Assembly (NCBI RefSeq): GCF_016862575.1
Contig: NZ_BONF01000012.1
Location: forward strand, 124,001 to 188,000
Direction of reading: 5' to 3'
DNA length: 64,000 nucleotides
Source of the DNA: Catellatospora bangladeshensis
GTDB lineage: Bacteria; Actinomycetota; Actinomycetes; Mycobacteriales; Micromonosporaceae
Below, in pieces: positions 1 through 6,809 of this stretch. A program made the translations under genes and the position numbers. The notes beneath the pieces were generated by a model. It saw only the letters and a program-made list of their open reading frames with translations. It was not told where the DNA came from and ran no database searches. Position 1 is the stretch's first letter, and the number at the start of each line of letters is the position of its first letter.

Positions 1-2
1 CC

Positions 3-308
3 TCGGCCCTGTTCGCCGCCCCGTCGACCTGGCACGACGTGCTGCCCACGGTGATCATCGAGGCGCTGGCGTCCGGCCGTCCCGTCATCGGCACCACGCT
101 GGGCGGCATCCCGTACCTGATCGACACCGCCGGTTTCGCCGTCCCGCCCACCGCCGAGGACTGGGCCGCCGCCCTCCCCGACGCCCTCAAGGCGGCCCCC
201 ACCCTCTCCGACACGGCCCGCCGCCGCTACGAACAGACCTTCCACCCCGACGTCGTCACGTCAAAACTCCTCGCCGTCTACGACTCCCTCCGCCGCCGCC
301 CCGCTTGA
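3..308 (+). CDS. Glycosyltransferase family 4 (GT-B), C-terminal fragment
   Basis: The reading frame is open from the left edge of the window, so only the last 101 residues are present. They carry the nucleotide-sugar binding end of a GT-B retaining glycosyltransferase: a PSTWHDVLPTVIIEALASG segment holding the E-x7-E type loop, followed by GRPVIGT and GGIPYLI. This is the usual signature of family 4 enzymes that transfer sugars from NDP donors to lipid, glycan or small-molecule acceptors. Acceptor and product cannot be told from the fragment. The stop codon lies inside the 75-bp palindromic repeat that separates this gene from the convergent ATPase gene. Confidence 0.85.
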   Translation, partial: SALFAAPSTWHDVLPTVIIEALASGRPVIGTTLGGIPYLIDTAGFAVPPTAEDWAAALPDALKAAPTLSDTARRRYEQTFHPDVVTSKLLAVYDSLRRRPA

Positions 309-381
309 TCGTCGGACTTGCCAGGCACCTGGGCGTATCTTGACCCGCCATTCGCCCATCTGCCTGGCAAGTCGAACGATC
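307..381. repeat. 75-bp GATC-bounded palindromic element, copy 1
   Basis: The element begins GATCGTCGGACTTGCCAGGC and ends GCCTGGCAAGTCGAACGATC, so its ends are inverted repeats of about 20 bp with two mismatches. A near-identical copy in the opposite orientation lies at 53608-53682. It fills the gap between two convergent genes and overlaps both stop codons (306-308 on plus, 380-382 on minus). It may act as a bidirectional terminator, but its sequence conservation at a distance suggests a REP/MITE-like repeat. Confidence 0.85.
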
Positions 382-1828
382 AAGAAGGGTCGGCGTACAG
401 CGCCGGGAGATCGACCAGGAGGACGCCTTCGGCGTTCGCGACCTTACGTAGCTCGTCGGTGAAGCCGGCGCCGCTGTAGCAGGCGAGCCGGGTGCGGGCG
501 ACACGGTGCCCCTTGGCGGCGAGCAGATCGCGTGCGCGGCGGAGCCGGTCCAGGTGTGCGATGCCCATCGTCTGCCGCCACTTCGCCTCGCCCAGTGACA
601 GCACCGCTCCATCGGTGCCGAGCACCGCGACGTCGATCTGGATCTGGGTACGTGCGGCCTGGTCGGCGACGGTGCCCGCCGCGACCGTGCTCGGTGGCTC
701 GCCGAACAGGGTGTACGCGTTGCGCAGCGCGAACTCCCGGCACAGCTGCTCGAAGTGGGGTCCGACCACCTGGGCCCGGAAGGTCTCCTGCCCGGCCTGC
801 CAGGCCTGCTCGGCCATTCCGCGCTCCAGGAAACTCCAGTTGCGGCGCATGACCGCCGAGTAGAACGTGATCAACGGCTCGGCGATCCGGTAGGTGGATC
901 TGCCGGTCCGGAATGCGTCCGGCTCCTTGGCGACCAGGCCGCAGTCCTCCAGCACGGTCAGCGGGTGCCCGATGTTCGTGGAGGGCCGCTCCAGGTAACC
1001 CGCGATGCCGCCACGGGTGTTGTGGCCGAGCGCGATGGCGCCGAGCACCCCGTGATACAGCGGGGTGTCCCGGGCTCCGGTCTCCTCCGCGAGCAGGTAT
1101 CGCGCCTCCCGGAACAGCGGGACCGCCGGGTTCAGCACGGTGCGGATCACCCAGGAGTCGAAATCGCCGAGGCCCGCCGGAGCGTCGGAGTGGACGAACT
1201 CGTGACGGTAGGCCGGGGTGCCGCCGACGATGCTGTGCAGGAGAACCGCCAGCTCAGGCTGGTCGGCCACCCCCCAGAACTCGGCGGCCGTGCGGTAGTC
1301 CATGGGCGGCACGACCAGTTCCAGGCTGGCACGCCCTCGTAGTGGGGCGTTGCCCGCCAGCAGGTTGCCCATCACGGCCATGGCCGAGCCGCAGACCAGC
1401 AGCTTGGATGACGTCTCTCGGGCCACTCCGCCGGGGTCGAGCACGTGCTGGAGCTGGGAGGCGAGAGAGGGGCTGGCCGACAGCAGGTAGGGAAGCTCGT
1501 CGATGATGATCAGCCCATCCGGCACCACCGCGTACAGCCGTCGCAGCGCCTCCTCCCAGCTGTGCAGCTCGAACGCGCCGCCGGTGCCGGCGCGGGCTGC
1601 CAGCGCCCGCCCGAAACGGCGCAGCGACTCCAGCTCGGTGTCCTCGGTAGCCGCGAAGTAGAAGCCGTCGGTGGCTCGGGCCAGCGCATCCAGCAGGAAG
1701 GTCTTCCCCTGGCGGCGTCGCCCGCTGACCACCCCGAACCTCGCACTGGCCGCGGGGGACGTCGCGAACCTCGCGAGCGCCTCCCACTCGGCATGGCGAT
1801 CGAACACGGCTTCAGGCTTGGCAAGCAT
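380..1828 (-). CDS. AAA-family ATPase with C-terminal PD-(D/E)xK-like domain (DUF234 type)
   Basis: The protein is about 482 residues. The N-terminal P-loop ATPase has Walker A GRRRQGKT (residues 36-43) and Walker B LIIIDELPYL (from 106). After a helical, winged-helix-like middle, the last 90 residues contain IDVAVLGTDGAVLSLGEAKW, with D399, E414 and K416 matching the D...ExK layout of restriction-endonuclease-like folds. This architecture is known from archaeal-type ATPase/DUF234 proteins, whose function is largely unknown. I chose the ATG at 1828 because the alignable protein starts MLAKPEAVFDR and the upstream frame runs through repeats. It has no partner gene in the same operon. A set of 15-bp repeats sits directly upstream. 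Confidence 0.8.
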   Translation of the reverse strand: MLAKPEAVFDRHAEWEALARFATSPAASARFGVVSGRRRQGKTFLLDALARATDGFYFAATEDTELESLRRFGRALAARAGTGGAFELHSWEEALRRLYAVVPDGLIIIDELPYLLSASPSLASQLQHVLDPGGVARETSSKLLVCGSAMAVMGNLLAGNAPLRGRASLELVVPPMDYRTAAEFWGVADQPELAVLLHSIVGGTPAYRHEFVHSDAPAGLGDFDSWVIRTVLNPAVPLFREARYLLAEETGARDTPLYHGVLGAIALGHNTRGGIAGYLERPSTNIGHPLTVLEDCGLVAKEPDAFRTGRSTYRIAEPLITFYSAVMRRNWSFLERGMAEQAWQAGQETFRAQVVGPHFEQLCREFALRNAYTLFGEPPSTVAAGTVADQAARTQIQIDVAVLGTDGAVLSLGEAKWRQTMGIAHLDRLRRARDLLAAKGHRVARTRLACYSGAGFTDELRKVANAEGVLLVDLPALYADPS

Positions 1829-1832
1829 ACGT

Positions 1833-1877
1833 AGAACTATAGTTCTTAGAACTACACCTCTAAGAACTACGCCTCTA
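1833..1877 (-). promoter_or_regulatory. Three tandem 15-bp repeats, probable operator of the ATPase gene
   Basis: Three back-to-back 15-bp units start with AGAACTA at 1833, 1848 and 1863. Units 2 and 3 differ at one base (AGAACTACACCTCTA and AGAACTACGCCTCTA). Unit 1 contains a perfect 14-bp palindrome AGAACTATAGTTCT, and AGTTCTTAGAACT (1841-1853) joins units 1 and 2. The block ends 5 bp before the ATG, leaving no room for a normal leader, so it probably overlaps the promoter and is bound by a repressor, possibly the protein itself. Confidence 0.6.
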
Positions 1878-1902
1878 ACGAACCGGCACCGGTGCGCAGC
1901 CC

Positions 1903-1964
1903 CGCAGTTTCGGGGAAAGTGCGCTCTAGGGAGCGCGCGAAGCCGCAGTTTCTCTGAAACTGCG
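1903..1964 (-). terminator. Stem-loop cluster after the CDP-alcohol operon
   Basis: Three hairpins lie in 62 bp: CGCAGTTTC with GGAAAGTGCG (one mismatch), GCGCTC-TAGG-GAGCGC at 1921-1936, and a perfect CGCAGTTTC-TCT-GAAACTGCG at 1944-1964. They follow the last gene of the upstream operon on the minus strand and probably end its transcript. The repeated CGCAGTTTC half-site hints at a dispersed repeat. No U-tract is present. Confidence 0.5.
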
Positions 1965-1988
1965 CCCACAGCAGCGCGGGCACGGCCG

Positions 1989-2693
1989 TCAGGAGCGGTA
2001 GGCGGTGCGCGCGGTGAAGGCGATGCTGGCCAGGAGGAAGCCGAAGTTCACGACGGTGAAGGCGGCGATGAACCAGATCGTCAGGGCGGGCGCGAGGGTG
2101 AGCACCAGTCCTGCCACGAAGATGACCGCGCCGTAGTCGCGGACCAGCTTGACCAGGCGGACCGGCAGCGAGGTCGAGGTGACCATCGAGGCGGCCTTGT
2201 CGCTGGTGGCCAGGACGCTGGTGACGAGGTTGACCATCCACGAGCCGGCGAACAGCGCGCCCAGCCACAGCGGCGGGCGGCCGATCGCCACCAGCGCGGT
2301 GACCAGCAGGATCTGCGAGGCCACGTCGCACAGGATGTCGATGCGGGCTCCGGCCAGGCTGCCCTGCCCGGTCACCCGGGCGAGCTGCCCGTCCGCGCAG
2401 TCGAGGGCGTAGGCAAACTGCCAGCCCAGCAGCGCGAGCAGCCCATACGCGGGCGTGATCGCATCCGTGCCGTCCTGCGCGCGCAGCACCAAGACCGTCG
2501 ACACCGCGATGCCGAGCAACAGGTTGATCAGGGTGAGCGTGGTCGGCTTCGTGCCGGTGCGCGAAGCGACCAGGGCGATCACCGCGCCGATGCGCTGGCT
2601 GAGGGCCTCGGAGAACAGCCCGCCGCCCCGGTTCACCGCGTAGAAGTCGGCGACACCGGGGCGGTGCGGGGTCAGCGTGTCAGTGGACGGCAT
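1989..2693 (-). CDS. CDP-alcohol phosphatidyltransferase family membrane enzyme
   Basis: The 234-residue protein has about six predicted membrane helices and the complete catalytic signature DGxxARx8GxxxDxxxD: D101-G102, A105-R106, G115, D119 and D123. Members of this family displace CMP from a CDP-activated alcohol with a second alcohol, forming a phosphodiester. The start overlaps the end of the dehydrogenase gene by 14 bp, so it is the last gene of a translationally coupled three-gene operon with a nucleotidyltransferase. The company suggests that the CDP donor is made by the operon's own enzymes rather than being CDP-diacylglycerol. This is inference; a normal phospholipid synthase role is not excluded. 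Confidence 0.85.
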   Translation of the reverse strand: MPSTDTLTPHRPGVADFYAVNRGGGLFSEALSQRIGAVIALVASRTGTKPTTLTLINLLLGIAVSTVLVLRAQDGTDAITPAYGLLALLGWQFAYALDCADGQLARVTGQGSLAGARIDILCDVASQILLVTALVAIGRPPLWLGALFAGSWMVNLVTSVLATSDKAASMVTSTSLPVRLVKLVRDYGAVIFVAGLVLTLAPALTIWFIAAFTVVNFGFLLASIAFTARTAYRS

Positions 2694-3750
2694 CCGCGTA
2701 GTCTGCCACCCGCTCGCCCAGCTCGTCGCGGCTGAGGTCGAGGTGCTCCAGGATCGTGTACCGGTCGGGCCGGGTCCGGGGCGCGAACTCGACCGCGTCG
2801 ACGAACTGCTCGTCGGTCAGCCCGAGGTCGGCCGGCGTACGCGGCAGCCCGTGCCGCTTCAGGCAGGCGCTGATCTGCGCGAACCGCGCCTCGTGCACCT
2901 TGTCCAGCGAGGCGCGCAGGTACGTGCAGAACAGCGCGCCGACGCCGCACTGCTCGCCGTGCCCGGCGGTGCCGGGGTAGAGGATGTCGAGCGCGTGCGA
3001 GATCTCGTGGCAGCCGCCGCTCGACGGCCGGGACGTGCCGCAGATGGCCATCGCGAGGCCGCTGGTGATCAGCGCCTCGGCCAGCAGCGTCACGAAGCCG
3101 TCGTCGCTGATGTCGCCGGGGTGGTTGATCACCGCCTCGGCGCCGGAGCGGGCCATGGCCACGGCGAGGCCGTCGACCGGCTCGCCGCGGGTCTGATGGG
3201 CCAGCTCCCAGTCGGCGATGGCGCTGATGTTGCTCAGCGTCTCGGCGATGCCGGCCCGGGTGGACCGGTCCGGCCCCGACTCGACGAAGTCCAGGTCGAC
3301 GACCACGGCCAGCGGGATGTGCACGCCGTAGGAGGGGCGGGCGCCGTCGTGGTCGAGGCTGGCCACGGGGGAGGCGATGCCGTCGTTGGCCAGCGTGGTG
3401 GCCACGCTGACCATCGGGATGCCGGCCCGGGTCGCGGCGTACTTCGTGGTGTCGATGGTCTTGCCGCCGCCGATGCCCACGATCGCGTCGTAGTTGCGCC
3501 CGCGCAGCCGCTGGCCCAGGTCGAGGGCGGACTCCAGGGTGCCGCCCTCGATGTTGATGAACTCGGCCCGCTGGAGGGTTGGGCCGATCATGTCCACGAT
3601 CCGCTGACCCTGGCCGGGGCCGACCACCACCGCGACGTCGCCGCCGGCGGAGATGCGGCGGTCGGCGAGCAGCGAGGCGAGCCCGGCCACCGCCCCCCGC
3701 CGGACGTCGATGCTCAGCGGGGTCTGCACCGAACGGGTCAGTAGTGGCAT
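2680..3750 (-). CDS. Iron-containing alcohol dehydrogenase / glycerol-1-phosphate dehydrogenase-like protein
   Basis: The 356-residue protein matches the EgsA/AraM branch of the metal-dependent dehydrogenase family. It has the NAD(P)-binding GGGKTIDTTKYAA (from residue 94), the substrate loop SVATTLANDGIASPVASL, and histidines in HEISHALD (H248, H252) and GHGEQ (H264) placed to bind the metal. Known family members reduce dihydroxyacetone phosphate to sn-glycerol-1-phosphate. The ATG at 3750 overlaps the end of the cytidylyltransferase-like gene by 13 bp, and its own end overlaps the phosphotransferase gene. Its likely job is to supply a polyol phosphate for activation and transfer by its neighbours. 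The exact substrate is unknown. Confidence 0.8.
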   Translation of the reverse strand: MPLLTRSVQTPLSIDVRRGAVAGLASLLADRRISAGGDVAVVVGPGQGQRIVDMIGPTLQRAEFINIEGGTLESALDLGQRLRGRNYDAIVGIGGGKTIDTTKYAATRAGIPMVSVATTLANDGIASPVASLDHDGARPSYGVHIPLAVVVDLDFVESGPDRSTRAGIAETLSNISAIADWELAHQTRGEPVDGLAVAMARSGAEAVINHPGDISDDGFVTLLAEALITSGLAMAICGTSRPSSGGCHEISHALDILYPGTAGHGEQCGVGALFCTYLRASLDKVHEARFAQISACLKRHGLPRTPADLGLTDEQFVDAVEFAPRTRPDRYTILEHLDLSRDELGERVADYADAVH

Positions 3751-4487
3751 GCGATCTCCCGCGCACGGGCGAGGTCGTCGTGGTTGTCGACCTCGACCCA
3801 GGAGACGTTCCCGATGGACGCGCCGCGGATGACGCCCCCGCGGTCGGCCAGCACCTGGTAGCCGTCCTCGTAGAAGCGGTTGGGGTCGCTCTCGAAGGTG
3901 GTCTTCAGCGCGTCGGCCAGCGCCTCGGCGGCCTCGGGGCGGATCAGCGTGGCGCCGATGTACTCGCCGTGCGCGGTCTCCGGGTCCATCAGCTTGGTGA
4001 TCTTCTGGAGCAGGCCGTCCTCGGTGAAGATCGCCTTCATCTCCTCGTCGGCCAGCTTCTTCTGGTCGTCGAGGGCCAGGATGATGCCCGCGTCGGCGTA
4101 CTTCTCGTCCTGCGCGGCGGCGAGCAGGGTCTGCTCGACGGAGACCGGGTGCACGGTGTCGCCGTTGACGAGCAGCGCGCCCCGGGCGAAGTGCTCGCGG
4201 GCCAGCCACAGCGAGTACGCGTTGTTCCACTCCTCGGCCTTGTCGTTGTGCACGAGGGTGAGGGTGACGCCGTACTTCTCCTCCAGGGCGGCCTTGCGGA
4301 CCTCCACGGCCTCGGCCCGGTAGCCGACCACGACCACGACCTCGGTGAGCCCGACCTTCGCCAGATTGCGCAGCGCGATGTCGAAGATCGTCGTTTCGCC
4401 GTCCACCGGCACCAGGGCCTTGGGCAGCGTGTCGGTGTAGGGGCGCAGCCGGCGCCCGGCGCCCGCGGCCAGCACCATACCGATCAT
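3738..4487 (-). CDS. NTP transferase, phosphocholine/polyol-phosphate cytidylyltransferase-like
   Basis: The 249-residue protein opens with the sugar-nucleotidyltransferase signature LAAGAGRRLRPYTDTLPKAL. It has the NGDT metal-binding motif in the middle and the WVEVDNHDDLARA tail common to LicC-like phosphocholine and inositol-phosphate cytidylyltransferases. It should couple NTP (probably CTP) to a phosphorylated alcohol with release of pyrophosphate. The start at 4487 has GGAGCCACC just upstream. It is the first gene of the operon, diverging from the CBS-domain gene across 185 bp. With a polyol-phosphate dehydrogenase and a CDP-alcohol phosphotransferase downstream, the three steps form, activate and transfer an alcohol phosphate. 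Confidence 0.8.
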   Translation of the reverse strand: MIGMVLAAGAGRRLRPYTDTLPKALVPVDGETTIFDIALRNLAKVGLTEVVVVVGYRAEAVEVRKAALEEKYGVTLTLVHNDKAEEWNNAYSLWLAREHFARGALLVNGDTVHPVSVEQTLLAAAQDEKYADAGIILALDDQKKLADEEMKAIFTEDGLLQKITKLMDPETAHGEYIGATLIRPEAAEALADALKTTFESDPNRFYEDGYQVLADRGGVIRGASIGNVSWVEVDNHDDLARAREIACHY

Positions 4488-4672
4488 GGTGGCTCCTTCG
4501 AGAGGGGGAAGAGGGTGTTGCGTCGCTGGTGAAGGCTACTGCACTCAGCGCGGGAGGCGACGCCCAGCACAGACGCCGGGGCATAACAAGTCTTGTGAGT
4601 TGACCGGAACCTCGCCCAAGATGTCCGTACGGTGCGTTTCAATGGGGTTGCGTTCCGAAGGGGTGATTGCAT

Positions 4673-5098
4673 ATGGCTAACGCTGCACAGGCGCACGCGA
4701 TGCACGTTCGTGAGGCAATGAGCAAGCCCGTCCTCATGGTCGGCCCGCAGCACACGTTGCGCCAGGCGGCCCAGCTGATGGCGATGCGCCGGGTCGGCTC
4801 GGCGATCGTGATAGATCCGGACGGCGAAGGGCTCGGCATCATGACCGAGCGAGACGTCCTCAACGCGGTCGGCGCCGGGCTGGACCCCGACGTCGAACTC
4901 TGCGCGAACCACATCACCTGGGACGTCGTCTACGCCGCGCCCGACTGGAGCCTGGAGGAGGCGGCGATGGCGATGGCCCGCGGCGGCTTCCGGCACCTGG
5001 TCGTGCTCGACGGCGACGAGGTGCTCGGGATCATCTCGGTCCGCGATCTGATGCGCGTATGGGCACTGCGCCGCGCCGAGGCCGCCGCGTCGGTCTGA
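4673..5098 (+). CDS. Tandem CBS-domain protein
   Basis: The 141-residue protein consists almost wholly of two CBS motifs. The first covers roughly residues 8-65, with REAMSKPVLMVGPQHTLRQA and GIMTERDVL. The second covers residues 70-130, ending GIISVRDLMRVW. Such stand-alone CBS pairs bind adenine nucleotides or related ligands and act as energy or ligand sensors, often as separate regulatory subunits. No partner domain is fused. The ATG at 4673 has GAAGGGG 9 bp upstream. It is divergent from the CDP-alcohol operon and monocistronic. The ligand and target are unknown. Confidence 0.85.
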   Translation: MANAAQAHAMHVREAMSKPVLMVGPQHTLRQAAQLMAMRRVGSAIVIDPDGEGLGIMTERDVLNAVGAGLDPDVELCANHITWDVVYAAPDWSLEEAAMAMARGGFRHLVVLDGDEVLGIISVRDLMRVWALRRAEAAASV

Positions 5099-5275
5099 GC
5101 GGGCGCGCCCGGCCTCCGGAAGATTTCGCGCGGAGCGCCCTGGCGATACGGATACCAATGGACAAAAGGTCTTCCCTCCGCGTGGGCTCGTTGAGATCCT
5201 GCGCGGAGGGATGACCTGCGGTGCGGCGCGGGCGGGTGGGGCGTTCTCGCATTTCGGGCGCACTAACCTGTTCCC

Positions 5276-6370
5276 ATGACCGCCGAGCAGCTCATCTCGT
5301 TCGCCCGGGGCGCCCCGAGCCTGGACATCGTCGATGTCGAGGGGCTCAGCGCCGCGGCTGTCCGCGCCTTCGCCAACGACCCGGCCGGGCTCACCGCGTA
5401 CGGCAACTCCTACGGCTACGCGCCCCTGCGCAAGTGGATCGCGGCCAAGCACGGGGTCGCCGTCGACCAGGTGCTGATCACCAACGGCTCCCTGCAGGCC
5501 GACGCCTTCCTCTTCAACCACCTCGTCCAGCCCGGTGACCACGTCGTGGTGGAGAAGCCGACGTACGACCGGACGCTGCTGAACCTGAAGAACCTCGGCG
5601 CGGTCGTGCACCAGGTCACGCTGCACCCGGACGGCATCGACACCGCCGAGCTGCGTGCCCTGCTGGAGTCGGGCGTGCGCCCGAAGCTGGCGCACATCAT
5701 CCCGAACTACCAGAACCCGGCGGGCGTGACGCTCTCCCTGGACAAGCGCCGGGAGCTGCTCGCGCTGGCCGCCGAGTACGGCTTCACGATCTTCGAGGAC
5801 GACCCGTACGTCGACATCCGGTTCCGCGGCGACGCGCTGCCGACGATGCTCTCGATGGACAGCGGCGACGTGGTCGTGCACGCCAGCTCGTTCACGAAGA
5901 CCGTCTGCCCCGGCGTCCGGGTCGGCTACCTGGTCGGCTCGAAGGGCCTGATCGACGCGATCGCGGGCAGGGCCACCAACCTGTACATCTCGGCGGGCCA
6001 GGTCGCGCAGGGCATCGTGTACGAGTTCTGCGCCTCCGGCGACATCGACCGCTCGGTGGCCACGGTGAGCGCGGCGCTGGCCGAGCGCGCCTCCGTGCTG
6101 GCGGAGTCGCTGCGCAAGCGGATCGACGGCGTTTCGTTCACCGAGCCCGACGGCGGCTACTTCCTCTGGATCGAGCTGCCCGCGGACGTGCACGTGGACA
6201 AGCTGCTGCCGGCCGCGGCCGAGCGCGGCGTGGCCGTGGTCAAGGGCTCCGACTTCCTGCTGGAGGGCGGGCAGAATGCGCTGCGCCTGGCATTCAGCGC
6301 GGTCACCGTGGATCAGATCGACGAGGGCGTACGCCGCCTCGCCGAGGCGATCGACGCGGTTCGCGGTTGA
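5276..6370 (+). CDS. PLP-dependent aminotransferase, class I/II (LysN / 2-aminoadipate type)
   Basis: The 364-residue fold-type I enzyme has the PLP lysine in SSFTK (K208), N147 in YQNPAG, the aspartate in EDDPY (175-176), and the phosphate-binding arginine in CPGVRVGYLVG. Its sequence is closest in style to the LysN/MocR aminotransferase domain (2-aminoadipate, aromatic or branched-chain amino acid transaminases). There is no N-terminal GntR domain, so it is an enzyme rather than a MocR regulator. The ATG start is the first in frame. The amino donor cannot be named from sequence. The gene stands alone, followed by a long structured intergenic region. Confidence 0.85.
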   Translation: MTAEQLISFARGAPSLDIVDVEGLSAAAVRAFANDPAGLTAYGNSYGYAPLRKWIAAKHGVAVDQVLITNGSLQADAFLFNHLVQPGDHVVVEKPTYDRTLLNLKNLGAVVHQVTLHPDGIDTAELRALLESGVRPKLAHIIPNYQNPAGVTLSLDKRRELLALAAEYGFTIFEDDPYVDIRFRGDALPTMLSMDSGDVVVHASSFTKTVCPGVRVGYLVGSKGLIDAIAGRATNLYISAGQVAQGIVYEFCASGDIDRSVATVSAALAERASVLAESLRKRIDGVSFTEPDGGYFLWIELPADVHVDKLLPAAAERGVAVVKGSDFLLEGGQNALRLAFSAVTVDQIDEGVRRLAEAIDAVRG

Positions 6371-6809
6371 TTCGCCAATTCGGATATCTGACCGAGTTCT
6401 GTCGTATTTCTGACAGTTAGTGCGGGGCGCTGCGGGGTTCCCTTGGCCAGGTTACGTGGATCACAATGCGTCGGGCGCACGTCGCCGGTTGACCGCCGGA
6501 CATGCGGCCACCACGGTGGCCACGTTCGCGCACGGTGCACGGGAGCCCTGACACGCATTGCCCCCGCCCCCAATAAAGAGGAGCGTCACCCACCCCCCAC
6601 CCCGGGTGTCGTTCCAGGCGCCGGGTGGACCCGAGCCGCACTCCCCCCGACCGCGGCTCACCTGGGTCCACCCGGCGCCATTTTGGTAGCACCCGCCCGC
6701 AACGCGCCGGGGGCCGCGCGCCGATCGGCGTCACCGCGCCGAGATCCCGGGCAAGTAGCCTGTCTCCGGAATCCCCGAGCGGGGTGCCCCGGGGTGGAGG
6801 AGGCGAGCC
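6371..6809. other. 439-bp intergenic region between aminotransferase and corA
   Basis: No credible gene was found on either strand. It holds an imperfect palindrome GGCCACC-AC-GGTGGCC (near 6515), C-rich tracts and the large stem-loop listed separately at 6617-6679. The last 15 bp carry the GGAGG ribosome site of corA. I looked for a magnesium riboswitch in the leader and saw no match to the M-box pattern. Confidence 0.6.
6617..6679. repeat. 63-bp extended inverted repeat
   Basis: A perfect 16-bp inverted repeat, GGCGCCGGGTGGACCC (6617-6632) and its complement (6664-6679), encloses a second nested stem GAGCCGC/GCGGCTC (6633-6639, 6653-6659), with only ACCT unpaired on one side. The resulting 23-bp stem is far stronger than usual terminators here and has no U-tract. 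It lies about 130 bp upstream of corA. Confidence 0.7.

Noticed and set aside
6371-6809. Magnesium (M-box) riboswitch before corA
   Set aside because: The leader contains hairpins but I could not match the conserved M-box core, and the largest stem is a simple inverted repeat.
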